This document shows positions 16,349 to 24,670 of a DNA stretch of 48,427 nt, piece by piece (positions within the stretch are counted from its first letter, which is position 1; each line of letters starts with the position of its first letter). Below the pieces are notes generated by a model. It had not been told where the DNA came from, did no database searches, and saw nothing but the letters and a program-made list of their open reading frames with translations. Source of the stretch: Bacteroidota bacterium (GTDB lineage: Bacteria; Bacteroidota; Bacteroidia; CAIKAF01); contig VGMT01000016.1 in NCBI GenBank assembly GCA_016866335.1, positions 1-48,427 on the forward strand, read 5' to 3'. Position numbers and translations under genes: made by a program.

Positions 16349-16825
16349 TCAATATAGAACCGCTGTTTTACGGGTTCCGTACTGAATTTTAAGGGCATCA
16401 ACGTCGCGAAGGGCTTCCTTAATGTCGGTAATAATACCGGTAGAGATTTCTTCGTCGGCCTTAATTGAAACGAAAGCCTTTTTTCTATCGGCTTCGGGCA
16501 AGCGATTCATTTCTTCTAAAACAAAAGGGCCCACGTCTTTAACATCGGCAATAACGTCGTTCAGCTGCATGCGTGGTGCAGAGCCATACAGGTTTGCCTT
16601 GGTTGGCTGCCCTACGTACACCGAAATGATTTTATTGCGGTCTTCAGAAGCAATTTTAACCGATTGGGTTGCGCCAGGTTTGGTTACCTTCACTTGAAGG
16701 GTAACCTCGCGCATACGGGTTGCCACCATAAAAAAGAACAAAAGCATAAATACGATATCGGGAAGGGAAGCGGTATTAATACCGGGGGCATCGCCTGAAC
16801 CACCTTTTTTCCTAAACTTAGACAT
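16349..16825 (-). CDS. exbD: ExbD/TolR-family biopolymer transport protein
   Basis: A 158-residue inner-membrane protein with one N-terminal membrane helix (about residues 21-38). The helix carries the proton-pathway aspartate D23 in LPDIVFMLLFFFM and is followed by a periplasmic domain. It pairs with the ExbB/TolQ homologue three genes upstream to convert proton motive force into mechanical work, powering TonB-dependent uptake or envelope maintenance. It is separated from the preceding ExbD gene by two bases and is the last gene of the four-gene unit. Confidence 0.92.
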   Translation of the reverse strand: MSKFRKKGGSGDAPGINTASLPDIVFMLLFFFMVATRMREVTLQVKVTKPGATQSVKIASEDRNKIISVYVGQPTKANLYGSAPRMQLNDVIADVKDVGPFVLEEMNRLPEADRKKAFVSIKADEEISTGIITDIKEALRDVDALKIQYGTRKTAVLY

Positions 16826-16827
16826 GC

Positions 16828-17460
16828 TTATTTCGATTTAATAGGTTCAGCCTCAGAAATGGCCATGGGAATGGCTTTTTGAATGGCTTGCATTTTGGTG
16901 TTGGCCTCCTCTTGAATATCGTCGGTTTGTCCTTTGGCCGCCAATTCTGAAAGTTCATCGTACGACTTCCCAAATTTTTCTTTTGCCAACTCGTTCCGCA
17001 ATTCATTAAAAGCTTGAGTAAGTACATCCTGAACCTCAATGTAGGTTTTGTACGTGGTCAAGCGGTCATTTTGCAGAGCAACAATCCCTTTGGATTTTTG
17101 AAACACAAAAGTAAACCCGTCTTCACCGTACTCTTCTGGGGCTTCTTTTTCGGGCCAATCGGATCGGTTGGTTCGGTTTGGAATAAAGGTTTTTACTCTC
17201 TCTTTTAAGGTTTTAACATCGCCGTACTCGTTGTTCACCAGCAACTCGTTGTTGCGGTTAACGTAAACCAGCAATACATTTCGCTCTTTAACTGGTGGCG
17301 GTGGTATTTGTTCTTCGACCTTTCTGGGTAGCTCTCTTGGCAATCCATACTCTTGGTCCATGGTTGTGGTTACCAAGAAAAAAATCAGGAGCAGAAAGGC
17401 GATGTCGGCCATAGAACCGGAATTGATTTCCGGCAAGGGTTTTCTGCTGCGTCGTCCCAT
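16828..17460 (-). CDS. exbD: ExbD/TolR-family protein, long form
   Basis: A 210-residue ExbD homologue, longer than classical ExbD (about 140). The membrane helix at residues 17-35 contains D19 in SMADIAFLLLIFF. A proline-rich stretch (PPPPVK near 53) leads into the periplasmic domain, and the C-terminal third has an extra charged helical region (about 165-205). Two non-identical ExbD genes behind one ExbB is common in Bacteroidota and suggests a mixed ExbD dimer inside the ExbB pentamer. It is spaced two bases from the next exbD and six from the preceding membrane-protein gene. Confidence 0.9.
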   Translation of the reverse strand: MGRRSRKPLPEINSGSMADIAFLLLIFFLVTTTMDQEYGLPRELPRKVEEQIPPPPVKERNVLLVYVNRNNELLVNNEYGDVKTLKERVKTFIPNRTNRSDWPEKEAPEEYGEDGFTFVFQKSKGIVALQNDRLTTYKTYIEVQDVLTQAFNELRNELAKEKFGKSYDELSELAAKGQTDDIQEEANTKMQAIQKAIPMAISEAEPIKSK

Positions 17461-17466
17461 TGCAGT

Positions 17467-17982
17467 TTATTTAAGCATTTTGGACACCTCGGTATACACC
17501 ACGGCAGCAATGGCCAATCCAATTACAATCATCATGGTGAGCAGGGCTGCATCAGCAAAGTAAAAGGCCGCATCGGGCACACTACGAATAAATTCTACGG
17601 TTTCGATCGACTTATTGGTTAAGTCGTACGATTCGCGGCCTGATGCGAAGATGCGGCTAAAGGCAAAAATCGCCAGAATTCCCCCCGTAAAGATCGCGGG
17701 TTTAATTAACCGGCGAATGTCTTGAATGGCGGTTTTGACAAGAAAAACCAAAATCAGGGCACCCGCAAGAAGTACGGACATAATGGTCAAGGTCATGTAA
17801 AAATCTACAGCTCCATTAAATCGGCCAACGGCATCGGAAGCCGATGAGCCGGCATTCAGAGCGGCCATCGAAATGTCTTCGTTGCTAACGCCCGTGGCCA
17901 TAACCACGATGTAAGCGATAACTCCAAGCAATCCGATGCCATAACTAAGGCCTGGGCCTAAATATTTAAGGTAAGGCTTCAT
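17467..17982 (-). CDS. Uncharacterised membrane protein of the ExbB/ExbD operon
   Basis: A 171-residue protein with about four predicted membrane helices (near residues 10-30, 60-82, 95-112 and 145-167). It has no motif that I can name. It sits between exbB and the first exbD with gaps of ten and six bases, so it is almost certainly co-expressed with them. The position is typical of Bacteroidota clusters and suggests an accessory subunit of the proton-driven motor; that is inference from neighbourhood only. No TonB gene is present in the window. Confidence 0.8.
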   Translation of the reverse strand: MKPYLKYLGPGLSYGIGLLGVIAYIVVMATGVSNEDISMAALNAGSSASDAVGRFNGAVDFYMTLTIMSVLLAGALILVFLVKTAIQDIRRLIKPAIFTGGILAIFAFSRIFASGRESYDLTNKSIETVEFIRSVPDAAFYFADAALLTMMIVIGLAIAAVVYTEVSKMLK

Positions 17983-17992
17983 GCTTGTTTAA

Positions 17993-18823
17993 TTATGAAT
18001 TGGAATTTCCACTTTTAGCCACTCCTGACTTTACCAACATATCAACGAAGTTGACAGAAGCCTCTTCCATTTCGTTCACCAAGCCTTCAATTTTAGACAT
18101 AATGTAATTGTAGAAAATTTGAAGAATCATGGCCACGATAAGACCGCCAACGGTGGTCAAAAGGGCTACTTTGATACCCCCTGCAACAACGGTAGGCGAA
18201 ATATCACCGGCGGCTTCAATTTTATCGAAGGCGAAAATCATACCAATTACCGTTCCTAAGAAACCGAGCATCGGAGCCAGTGCAATGAAAAGAGACAACC
18301 AAGGAAGGGCCTTTTCCATTTTTCCCATTTCAACGCCACCGTACGAAACAACGGCTTTTTCAACCACATCGATGCCTTCGTCGGCACGGTTTAATCCTTC
18401 AGCAAAAATGCCAGCTACGGGACCTGGGGTATTTTGGCAAACGGTTAAGGCAGCTTGGGCCCCTCCGCTTTTAAGTGCCGACTCCAATTCATTCAAAAAC
18501 TTCTTGGTGTTGATGGTAGCCATGTTCAGATAAATAATCCGCTCAATAGCAACAGCCAAGCCAATAATCAAACAAATTAAGATGGGCGACATCCAAATGT
18601 AATCCCCTTCAATGAACTTGTCTTTTAAAATTTCACGGAAACCCTTTTCAGTTTCGGTAACTGTTGTTCCGTCCGCGGCCGAATCAGCAGGAGCTTCGGG
18701 TGCAGCTTCGGCGGCCATTTCGGTGGCAGCGGGGGCTGCAGAAGAATCTACATCTCCAGCCAGCATCACAGCTGGGCTCAAAAACAGAGAGAAAAGCAGT
18801 AAAAAAGCGGTTAACTTCTTCAT
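17993..18823 (-). CDS. exbB: MotA/TolQ/ExbB proton channel family protein
   Basis: A 276-residue ExbB homologue. It has a signal-like N-terminus (1-22), an Ala/Glu/Asp-rich periplasmic linker (about 23-55), a first membrane helix (about 68-90) and two further helices (about 178-200 and 215-240) with the family signature PMLGFLGTVIGMIFAF. ExbB pentamers surround an ExbD pair and form the proton path. The N-terminal extension before the first membrane helix is a common feature of Bacteroidota members. The start at 18823 is chosen over the ATG six bases upstream because the signal peptide begins with MKK; both are possible. It is the first gene of the operon. Confidence 0.92.
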   Translation of the reverse strand: MKKLTAFLLLFSLFLSPAVMLAGDVDSSAAPAATEMAAEAAPEAPADSAADGTTVTETEKGFREILKDKFIEGDYIWMSPILICLIIGLAVAIERIIYLNMATINTKKFLNELESALKSGGAQAALTVCQNTPGPVAGIFAEGLNRADEGIDVVEKAVVSYGGVEMGKMEKALPWLSLFIALAPMLGFLGTVIGMIFAFDKIEAAGDISPTVVAGGIKVALLTTVGGLIVAMILQIFYNYIMSKIEGLVNEMEEASVNFVDMLVKSGVAKSGNSNS

Positions 18824-19011
18824 AATCATTTAAGTTAGCGATGGTTCGCGATGCGTAAAGATGGTTTAATTGCTCAGCAAAATTAGAAGAATTTTAGAAC
18901 CTCATACCAAGGTTTACAAGTTTTATCCATTTAAACAAAAATTTAATGGGGATTTGGAGGCCAATACCCCTCCCCTTAAGCAATCATGAATAGACCCAAA
19001 CAAAAAGGGCC

Positions 19012-19199
19012 GCCACGAATGCACGAATGTTTTTGGGTTCGGGGCTAAATTGGCCAGGCCCCCATAACCAACGATCAATGAAAATACGTTTTAAGGGTAG
19101 CCACGAATGCACGAATGTTTTTGGGTTCGGGGCTAAATTGGCCAGGCCCCCATAATCAACGATCAATGAAAATACGTTTTAAGGGTAGCCACGAATGCA
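19012..19199 (+). repeat. 88-bp tandem array, two copies plus a start of a third
   Basis: GCCACGAATGCACGAATG opens copies at 19012 and 19100, and a truncated third copy begins at 19188. The two full copies differ at one visible base (CATAACC versus CATAATC). The period is exactly 88 bases. Confidence 0.92.
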
Positions 19200-19240
19200 T
19201 GCGTTCATAGTCAAACTGTCCGGATTATCTATTGAGCCGC

Positions 19241-19287
19241 CTAGCCCTGAAGGGGCGAAATACACTAGCACAGGGTGCAGCCCTGTG
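19241..19287 (+). repeat. REP-like double hairpin
   Basis: CCC TGAA GGG (19245-19254) is followed by CACAGGG TGCAG CCCTGTG (19269-19287), a perfect 7-bp stem. Short paired GC-rich hairpins of this type are widespread as repeated sequences in Bacteroidota and resemble REP elements mobilised by RAYT transposases. No such transposase is in the window. Confidence 0.65.
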
Positions 19288-19430
19288 TATTCGTTCGTTC
19301 GCGCATTCATACGTTTGTGCATTCGTTGGTTGGTTCGTGCATCCGTTGGTTCGTTCATTCATTCATTCGTTTGTTCGTGCATTGATTCATTCGTTCGTGC
19401 ATCCGTTCGTTCGTGTATTCGTGCATTCCT
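19288..19430 (+). repeat. TTCG/CATTCG-rich low-complexity tract
   Basis: About 140 bases composed almost entirely of variants of TTCG, TTCA and GTGCA units (for example repeated TTCGTTCG and CATTCATTCATTCG). It looks like a degenerate tetranucleotide satellite seeded by the GTGCATTCGT core of the neighbouring repeats. Confidence 0.85.
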
Positions 19431-19588
19431 GGCTAATTTTTCCGCACCCAGGTTGGTAATGGCTTAATTTACACGACCAGGTTGGTAGCCCCGCATGCGC
19501 AAACATTCCTGCATTCGTGGCTAATTTTTCCGCACCCAGGTTGGTAATGGCTTAATTTACACGACCAGGTTGGTAGCCCCGCATGCGC
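19431..19588 (+). repeat. 70-bp direct duplication with 88-bp period
   Basis: GGCTAATTTTTCCGCACC opens identical copies at 19431-19500 and 19519-19588, separated by 18 bases (AAACATTCCTGCATTCGT). The second copy ends 12 bases before the tyrS promoter box, so the duplication reaches the promoter region. Confidence 0.92.
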
Positions 19589-19599
19589 CCCAAAATTTT

Positions 19600-19607
19600 T
19601 ACCTTTG
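19600..19607 (+). promoter_or_regulatory. -7 promoter box TACCTTTG of tyrS
   Basis: An exact TAnnTTTG box five bases (AACCC) before the ATG at 19613, implying a leaderless tyrS transcript. No TTG at the usual -33 spacing; the nearest is 27 bases upstream at 19570. Confidence 0.6.
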
Positions 19608-19612
19608 AACCC

Positions 19613-20884
19613 ATGAATAATTTCTTGAACGAGCTGAAATGGAGAGGGATGCTGGCCGATGTTATGCCCGGCACCGAAGAATGGCTAAGCAAAGGACCAA
19701 CGGCAGGCTATGTGGGATTTGACCCCACTGCCGACTCTCTGCATGTGGGCCACCTGGTTCAAATTATGCTCTTGGTTCACCTGCAACACGCCGGACATAC
19801 TCCCATTGCCTTAATTGGCGGGGCGACCGGCATGGTGGGCGACCCCTCTGGAAAATCCCAAGAACGAAATCTGCTGTCGGCCGAGGCCATTGCTCACAAT
19901 ACCGCCTCCATTCAAAAGCAAATGGAGTCTTTCCTAGACTTTTCATCCGCCAAATTGCTAAACAACCTGGATTGGTTTGGAAGCATGGGCTTCATTGATT
20001 TTATTCGCGACGTAGGCAAACACATTCCCGTTACCTATATGATGGCGAAAGAATCGGTTAAAAAACGCTTGGAAACCGGCATGTCTTTTACCGAATTCAC
20101 CTACCAGTTGCTGCAAGGCTACGATTACTACCATTTGTACACTCAACACCATTGCCGGCTTCAAATGGGCGGAACAGACCAGTGGGGAAACATGACCACC
20201 GGCACCGAATTGATTCGCCGAAAGGCCGGCGGAGAAGCCTATGCCTTTACCACCCCGCTTATTACCAAAGCCGATGGCAGCAAATTCGGCAAAACCGAAT
20301 CGGGAAATGTTTGGCTAAGCCCTGAAAAAACCTCGGTGTACGATTTCTATCAATTCTGGCTGCGCAGCTCCGACTCGGACGCCGCCAAGTACATCCGCAT
20401 TTTCACCCTGAAATCAAAAGAAGAAATTGAAGCCTTGGAAGCCCAGCATGCGTTGGCTCCGCATGAATTAAAACTGCAACGCGCTTTGGCCGAAGACATT
20501 ACAGTTCGGGTGCATGGCGCCTCTGGATTGAAAATGGCCGAAAAAACCAGCGATATGCTTTTCGGAAAGGCCACCACCGACGAACTTCAAGCCCTCTCTG
20601 AATCGGAAATCCTTCAAATTTTTAGTGGAGTCCCCATGTTTTATGTTGCCGCCGCTGAATTCCAGTCCTGCACCGAGCTGGCCGAACTGCTGTCGGTGAA
20701 AGCGGCCGTCTTTTCGTCAAAAGGAGAAGCACGCCGCATGATTCAGGCCGGCGGGGTCTCCATCAACCAATCTAAGGTGGGATTAAACGACCTTCCCACA
20801 AACAGCAGCCTGATTCAAGGTAAATACCTGCTGGTTCAAAAAGGAAAGAAAAACCACCATTTGCTCATTGTTCAAAATTCCTAA
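19613..20884 (+). CDS. tyrS: Tyrosyl-tRNA synthetase
   Basis: A 423-residue class I aminoacyl-tRNA synthetase that charges tRNA-Tyr. The HIGH-type motif is HVGH at residues 44-47 (after DPTADSL), the KMSKS-type loop is KFGKT at 224-228, and MGGTDQWGN near 185-193 is the tyrosine/ATP-binding signature. A C-terminal S4 RNA-binding domain is present (EARRMIQAGGVSIN). The start at 19613 is chosen because a TACCTTTG box lies five bases upstream, which excludes the in-frame ATG at 19583. The next gene begins four bases after the stop. Confidence 0.97.
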   Translation: MNNFLNELKWRGMLADVMPGTEEWLSKGPTAGYVGFDPTADSLHVGHLVQIMLLVHLQHAGHTPIALIGGATGMVGDPSGKSQERNLLSAEAIAHNTASIQKQMESFLDFSSAKLLNNLDWFGSMGFIDFIRDVGKHIPVTYMMAKESVKKRLETGMSFTEFTYQLLQGYDYYHLYTQHHCRLQMGGTDQWGNMTTGTELIRRKAGGEAYAFTTPLITKADGSKFGKTESGNVWLSPEKTSVYDFYQFWLRSSDSDAAKYIRIFTLKSKEEIEALEAQHALAPHELKLQRALAEDITVRVHGASGLKMAEKTSDMLFGKATTDELQALSESEILQIFSGVPMFYVAAAEFQSCTELAELLSVKAAVFSSKGEARRMIQAGGVSINQSKVGLNDLPTNSSLIQGKYLLVQKGKKNHHLLIVQNS

Positions 20885-20888
20885 TGCC

Positions 20889-22529
20889 ATGAAAATGCAC
20901 TTCCATGCAGCCTTGGCCTTTGGCCTGTTTTTGTTCGCCTGCAAAGGCCCCGAAACCGAAGCCCCGATTGTACTTCAAGCAAGCCCCGAAGAGGTAAAAC
21001 AGGCCGAGGAACGCCTGAAAACCTACGCTGAGATTACCCTAAGCAGCGATTTAGAAGCAGGCCTTGCCAAAGAGTACAAGGAAATGCTCCCTTTGCTGAA
21101 AGAAGCCGCCAAATTGATGGATGAATTGTTTTGGATTCAAGCCTATGGAGAAAAAGAACCCTTTCTGGCTCAGTTAACCAACCCCGCTGTACGCCGCTTT
21201 GCCGAAATCAACTATGGCCCTTGGGACCGATTGAACGACAACGCACCTTTTATTGGCATGGCCGGGGAAAAACCCGCCGGAGCAAATTTGTATCCGCCCA
21301 ACATGTCGAAGGCCGAATTTGACTCATTACCCGACCCCAAGAAAACCGATTTGTACACCTTAATACGCCGAAATTCCGAAGGCCGCTTGCAGGCAGTTCC
21401 GTACAGCCTGGCCTTTGAGCCTCAACTTAAAAAAGCCGCCGATTTGCTGAACCGGGCCGCCGGCATGTGCCCCGACCCTTCGTTGGCCGATTACTTAAGA
21501 AAGCGGGCGGCAGCCTTTTTAAGCAACAACTACTACGAAAGCGATTTGGCCTGGATGCGCATGAAATCGAATCCGGTTGATTTGGTGATTGGCCCCATTG
21601 AAACCTACGAAGACAAACTGTATGGCTACAAAGCCGGCTTTGAGGCCTATGTGTTGATCAAAGACATGGAATGGAGCCGCAAATTGGAACGCTTTACCAA
21701 ACTGCTGCCTGGCTTGCAGGCGGGGTTGCCGGTTCCCGCCGAATTTAAGCCGACCATTAGCGGCGAAGCCTCTGAAATCAATGCTTACGACGTGGTGTAC
21801 TATGCGGGCGAATGCAACAGCGGCTCAAAAACCATTGCCATTAACCTGCCCAACGACGAACGCATTCAGCAGGAATTGGGTACCCGTCGCCTGCAATTGA
21901 AAAACGTGATTCGAGCCAAGTTCGATAAAATCATGACGCCCATTGCCCAAGAACTGATCGATTCCACGCAGTGGAAGCACATTACCTTCGATGCATTTTT
22001 TAGCACCATAATGTTTCACGAGGTGGCCCATGGGCTGGGAGTGAAAGAGGTGGTGGGCAAACCCGGTTTGTTGGTGCGCAATGCCTTGAAAGAGCATGCC
22101 TCGGCGTTGGAAGAAGGCAAGGCCGACATTTTGGGCTTGTACATGATTCATCAGCTTCACACCATGGGCGAAATCGAAGGCAATTTGCAGGACTACTACG
22201 TAACCTTTATGGCGGGAATTTTCCGCTCGGTGCGCTTCGGTGCGGCCAGTGCGCATGGGCAGGCCAACATGATGCGCTTCAACTATTTCTTGCAGCAGGG
22301 CGCGTTTCAGCGCAGCAGTACGGGCAAGTACACCATCAACATGGCCAAAATGGAGGCGGCCATGAAGGGCTTGTCGGCCCTGATTTTGACCTTGCAGGGA
22401 CAGGGCGATTACGAGGGAGTTCAGCGGGCCTTCGCCGAGCAGGGGGGAATCGGCAGCGAGCTTCAATCGGACTTGGACCGCCTGTCAAAACTGGGGGTTC
22501 CGGTCGATTTGGTGTTTAAGCAAGACTAA
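20889..22529 (+). CDS. M49-like (dipeptidyl peptidase III-related) zinc peptidase lipoprotein
   Basis: A 546-residue lipoprotein: signal sequence with lipobox LFAC near residues 14-18. The zinc site is HEVAHG (H377, E378, H381) with the downstream motif EEGKAD (E408-D413), whose second Glu (E409) is the predicted third ligand. This HExxHG...EExKAD pattern matches the short DPP III-related branch, which replaces the HExxGH of classical M49 enzymes. It is about 150 residues shorter than classical DPP III and has no Nudix domain. Cell-envelope removal of dipeptides is the family expectation; the actual substrate is unknown. It is co-transcribed with tyrS (four-base gap). Confidence 0.78.
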   Translation: MKMHFHAALAFGLFLFACKGPETEAPIVLQASPEEVKQAEERLKTYAEITLSSDLEAGLAKEYKEMLPLLKEAAKLMDELFWIQAYGEKEPFLAQLTNPAVRRFAEINYGPWDRLNDNAPFIGMAGEKPAGANLYPPNMSKAEFDSLPDPKKTDLYTLIRRNSEGRLQAVPYSLAFEPQLKKAADLLNRAAGMCPDPSLADYLRKRAAAFLSNNYYESDLAWMRMKSNPVDLVIGPIETYEDKLYGYKAGFEAYVLIKDMEWSRKLERFTKLLPGLQAGLPVPAEFKPTISGEASEINAYDVVYYAGECNSGSKTIAINLPNDERIQQELGTRRLQLKNVIRAKFDKIMTPIAQELIDSTQWKHITFDAFFSTIMFHEVAHGLGVKEVVGKPGLLVRNALKEHASALEEGKADILGLYMIHQLHTMGEIEGNLQDYYVTFMAGIFRSVRFGAASAHGQANMMRFNYFLQQGAFQRSSTGKYTINMAKMEAAMKGLSALILTLQGQGDYEGVQRAFAEQGGIGSELQSDLDRLSKLGVPVDLVFKQD

Positions 22530-22543
22530 GGGTTTTTTGTGGG

Positions 22544-22684
22544 GCGGCAGCCGGGCTTTCCGCACTACTCCGCAGGTACCGAAAGGCTGGCCCAGCTGGT
22601 TTGCGGGGGCTCCTAAGGTCGCCTCCGCACCTAGCGGGCCAGGCTTCGGCACCTTTGCGGGGTAGTTGCGTCAATCCCTGCCGC
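22544..22684 (-). repeat. 141-bp palindromic intergenic repeat, copy C (minus)
   Basis: It begins GCGGCAGCCGGGCTTTCC and ends ATCCCTGCCGC, then GGCTCGTGGC. It is nearly identical to the copy at 29522 (one visible difference, CGGCACC versus CGGTACC). It fills a convergent intergenic gap. Confidence 0.92.
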
Positions 22685-22729
22685 GGCTCGTGGCTTTTAT
22701 GTGGTGGGCAAGCACAAGGCCTGCCCTAA

Positions 22730-24658
22730 CTATTTATCTAGAACAACCCAAGTAGATTGGCGCTGTTGTAAATTGCCAGTAAGAACAAGCAAATAGGTTC
22801 CAGGCTTAATTCCTAAAAATGGAATAGAATACTCGGCGTTTGGGTTCAAAATCCATTCATCTGCAATTACGCGGCCTTGAAGGTCTATTATTCTAAATCT
22901 TAAAGGGCGTTCCGTCCAATCTCCCAAGTCAATGCGACTGAAATCTGTACAAGGATTTGGCGAAACCTTAAGAATTGACTTAGCGTTGAACTTAAACAAG
23001 TCGTTTCCAGGTATTGAATACTCATGGGCACCGATGTCGTACAAGCCACCAAAGGGCAAGGTGTTTCCAAAAAAGTCAAAACCTCCGTTGGATGCTCCTA
23101 AAAAAGGTTGTACGTCGGCACCGGCATCAATAGCTGCTGAGCCTGCAGGCAATTTGTATGCAGTTAAACTGTTTAAAGGAGCTGGGTAAATGGTTGGAGC
23201 AGGAGACGAAACTTGGGTCAGCTGGGGGTCGGCTTCCAAGCCTGAGGGGGTTCCATTCCAATATTCGCAGTTCGACCCTAAAGAGCGAAATGAGGCCAAG
23301 CCAGAAACACTTGAACCATAAAAAAAGCTGCCCGTATTACCGGAAGCCCAATATAGATTGTTCGCAAAATATGGCTGGCTGCTTGTAAAGGTGGCGGGGA
23401 CATGAATAAAGGGCAAACCGCCAAAGGTTTGAAATATATTGTTGAAGCAATTCACGCCATTCATTTGGTTCCCATAATCGGTCATTTGAAAAGCACTAAA
23501 AGACGGATACGTATTGGCAGGAGACGGGGAAACAACCACAGTGTTGTTGTAAAAATCCAATCCATTCCATTGGGTATTCGGGGCGGTAAATAGAGTAACA
23601 GGACTGTTGTTGGTTTTGGCATCGCCAACACTTAGGTTGTACCGCACAACATTGTTGCCCCAAGGGCGAGCTCCCCAGTAATTTCCGAGTAGAATGCCCG
23701 CCCCGTCGTTGTCGTGCGAGTAGCAATACTGAATAGTAGAGTTGGTAACTCCACCATCTAAATCAAATCCAAGGCCATCGCAACCAGAGCCCGCAGAATT
23801 GTGGTGGCTTTCGCAATATTGAATGGTAACCCTATTGGCTGAGAACACCCAAATACCTCCTGGCCCCCCACAAGCGGTATTTAAACTGCCTGTTTCATAG
23901 GCCTCGCACCGTTCAATCAGGGCCGAATCGATTTGAGAAAGGACAATTCCACTACCCTTATGGTTGTTGGCCGGATACCCTGTGATGTGATGAACGATGG
24001 TATTGGTTATTTTAAAATTAAAATGCGGATAGGTTGTTGTTTGCTGCTCGTCGTACGCCAAGGAAACTATCCCGTTTTCTCGGCAATTTTTCACCTCGCA
24101 GGAGTCAATCCAAACGTCTTTAAACCCTGCTTGTACACCTTGTACGTAGTTGGAATAGAATCGGATTCCACAAAAACCAAAACCACTTACCGTTAAATTA
24201 CGCAAACGAACGTTCTCATGGTAACCCGAGGGTAAGTTGGTATAAAACAAAATTCCATCGGAGGGACTTGCATTTCCGTTGCCGGGTCCAGTAAAATTTA
24301 AATTCTCAAGGTAGATACCCGCTGTATTTGTGGCTTTAAATCCACAGGTACTTGTTAAGGTAGTATTAATGGTAGCCCGACCCGATCCAAAACTAGTTAA
24401 TACCATGGGGATTCCCGGGTTGTTGGCATCGGCTGCATCAAACTCCAAATTGCCCTGAAAAGTATGCCCGCCTTCAAAGAAAAGGGTGTCACCAGGCAAA
24501 AATGTCCTGGAGTTGACTTGAGACAGCTGGGTCCAACCGTCAGAAGGACTTAAACCCGTGGTGTTGTTGCCAAAGCTACAAATGTAGTATCGAGTTGCCC
24601 GAACTGAATTCAACAGCAAACCACAGGCAACGAAAGAAAAGATAAAAAACAGCCTCAT
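22730..24658 (-). CDS. Secreted right-handed beta-helix protein with T9SS sorting region
   Basis: A 642-residue exported protein with a signal peptide (1-21). Residues about 60-480 show repeated beta-helix rungs (alternating hydrophobic and Asn/Asp/Gly turns such as NCRENGIVSLAY and DNDGAGILLGNYWG), the architecture of polysaccharide lyases and adhesin-like surface proteins. The IDAGA...GAHEY ending near residue 545 is typical of such Bacteroidota proteins. Residues about 560-642 form a T9SS type A sorting region (VSPNPCTDF). No lyase catalytic residues can be assigned by eye. It starts 12 bases after the SGNH hydrolase gene, with which it probably forms an operon. Confidence 0.85.
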   Translation of the reverse strand: MRLFFIFSFVACGLLLNSVRATRYYICSFGNNTTGLSPSDGWTQLSQVNSRTFLPGDTLFFEGGHTFQGNLEFDAADANNPGIPMVLTSFGSGRATINTTLTSTCGFKATNTAGIYLENLNFTGPGNGNASPSDGILFYTNLPSGYHENVRLRNLTVSGFGFCGIRFYSNYVQGVQAGFKDVWIDSCEVKNCRENGIVSLAYDEQQTTTYPHFNFKITNTIVHHITGYPANNHKGSGIVLSQIDSALIERCEAYETGSLNTACGGPGGIWVFSANRVTIQYCESHHNSAGSGCDGLGFDLDGGVTNSTIQYCYSHDNDGAGILLGNYWGARPWGNNVVRYNLSVGDAKTNNSPVTLFTAPNTQWNGLDFYNNTVVVSPSPANTYPSFSAFQMTDYGNQMNGVNCFNNIFQTFGGLPFIHVPATFTSSQPYFANNLYWASGNTGSFFYGSSVSGLASFRSLGSNCEYWNGTPSGLEADPQLTQVSSPAPTIYPAPLNSLTAYKLPAGSAAIDAGADVQPFLGASNGGFDFFGNTLPFGGLYDIGAHEYSIPGNDLFKFNAKSILKVSPNPCTDFSRIDLGDWTERPLRFRIIDLQGRVIADEWILNPNAEYSIPFLGIKPGTYLLVLTGNLQQRQSTWVVLDK

Positions 24659-24670
24659 GATTCTATGAGA

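Larger units (their letters stand above)
18830..19599. other. Gene-free gap of about 770 bp rich in repeats
   Basis: Apart from the exbB upstream region (18830-18950), the gap is almost wholly repetitive: an 88-bp tandem array, a REP-like double hairpin, a long TTCG-rich tract and a 70-bp direct duplication. Short open frames across it are low-complexity translations of the repeats and are not called. Confidence 0.8.

Noticed and set aside
19195-19467. Open frames of 75-90 codons across the TTCG tract
   Set aside because: The translations are low-complexity Ser/Val/Arg/Phe repeats that simply reflect the nucleotide satellite.
19012-19588. Possible CRISPR array
   Set aside because: The repeats are 70-88 bases, only two or three copies, and are contiguous or separated by one 18-base piece; there are no unique spacers of regular size and no cas genes.
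21825-22466. A 213-codon minus-strand frame
   Set aside because: It is antisense to the M49-like peptidase, over the zinc-site region; His-rich composition comes from the complementary codons.
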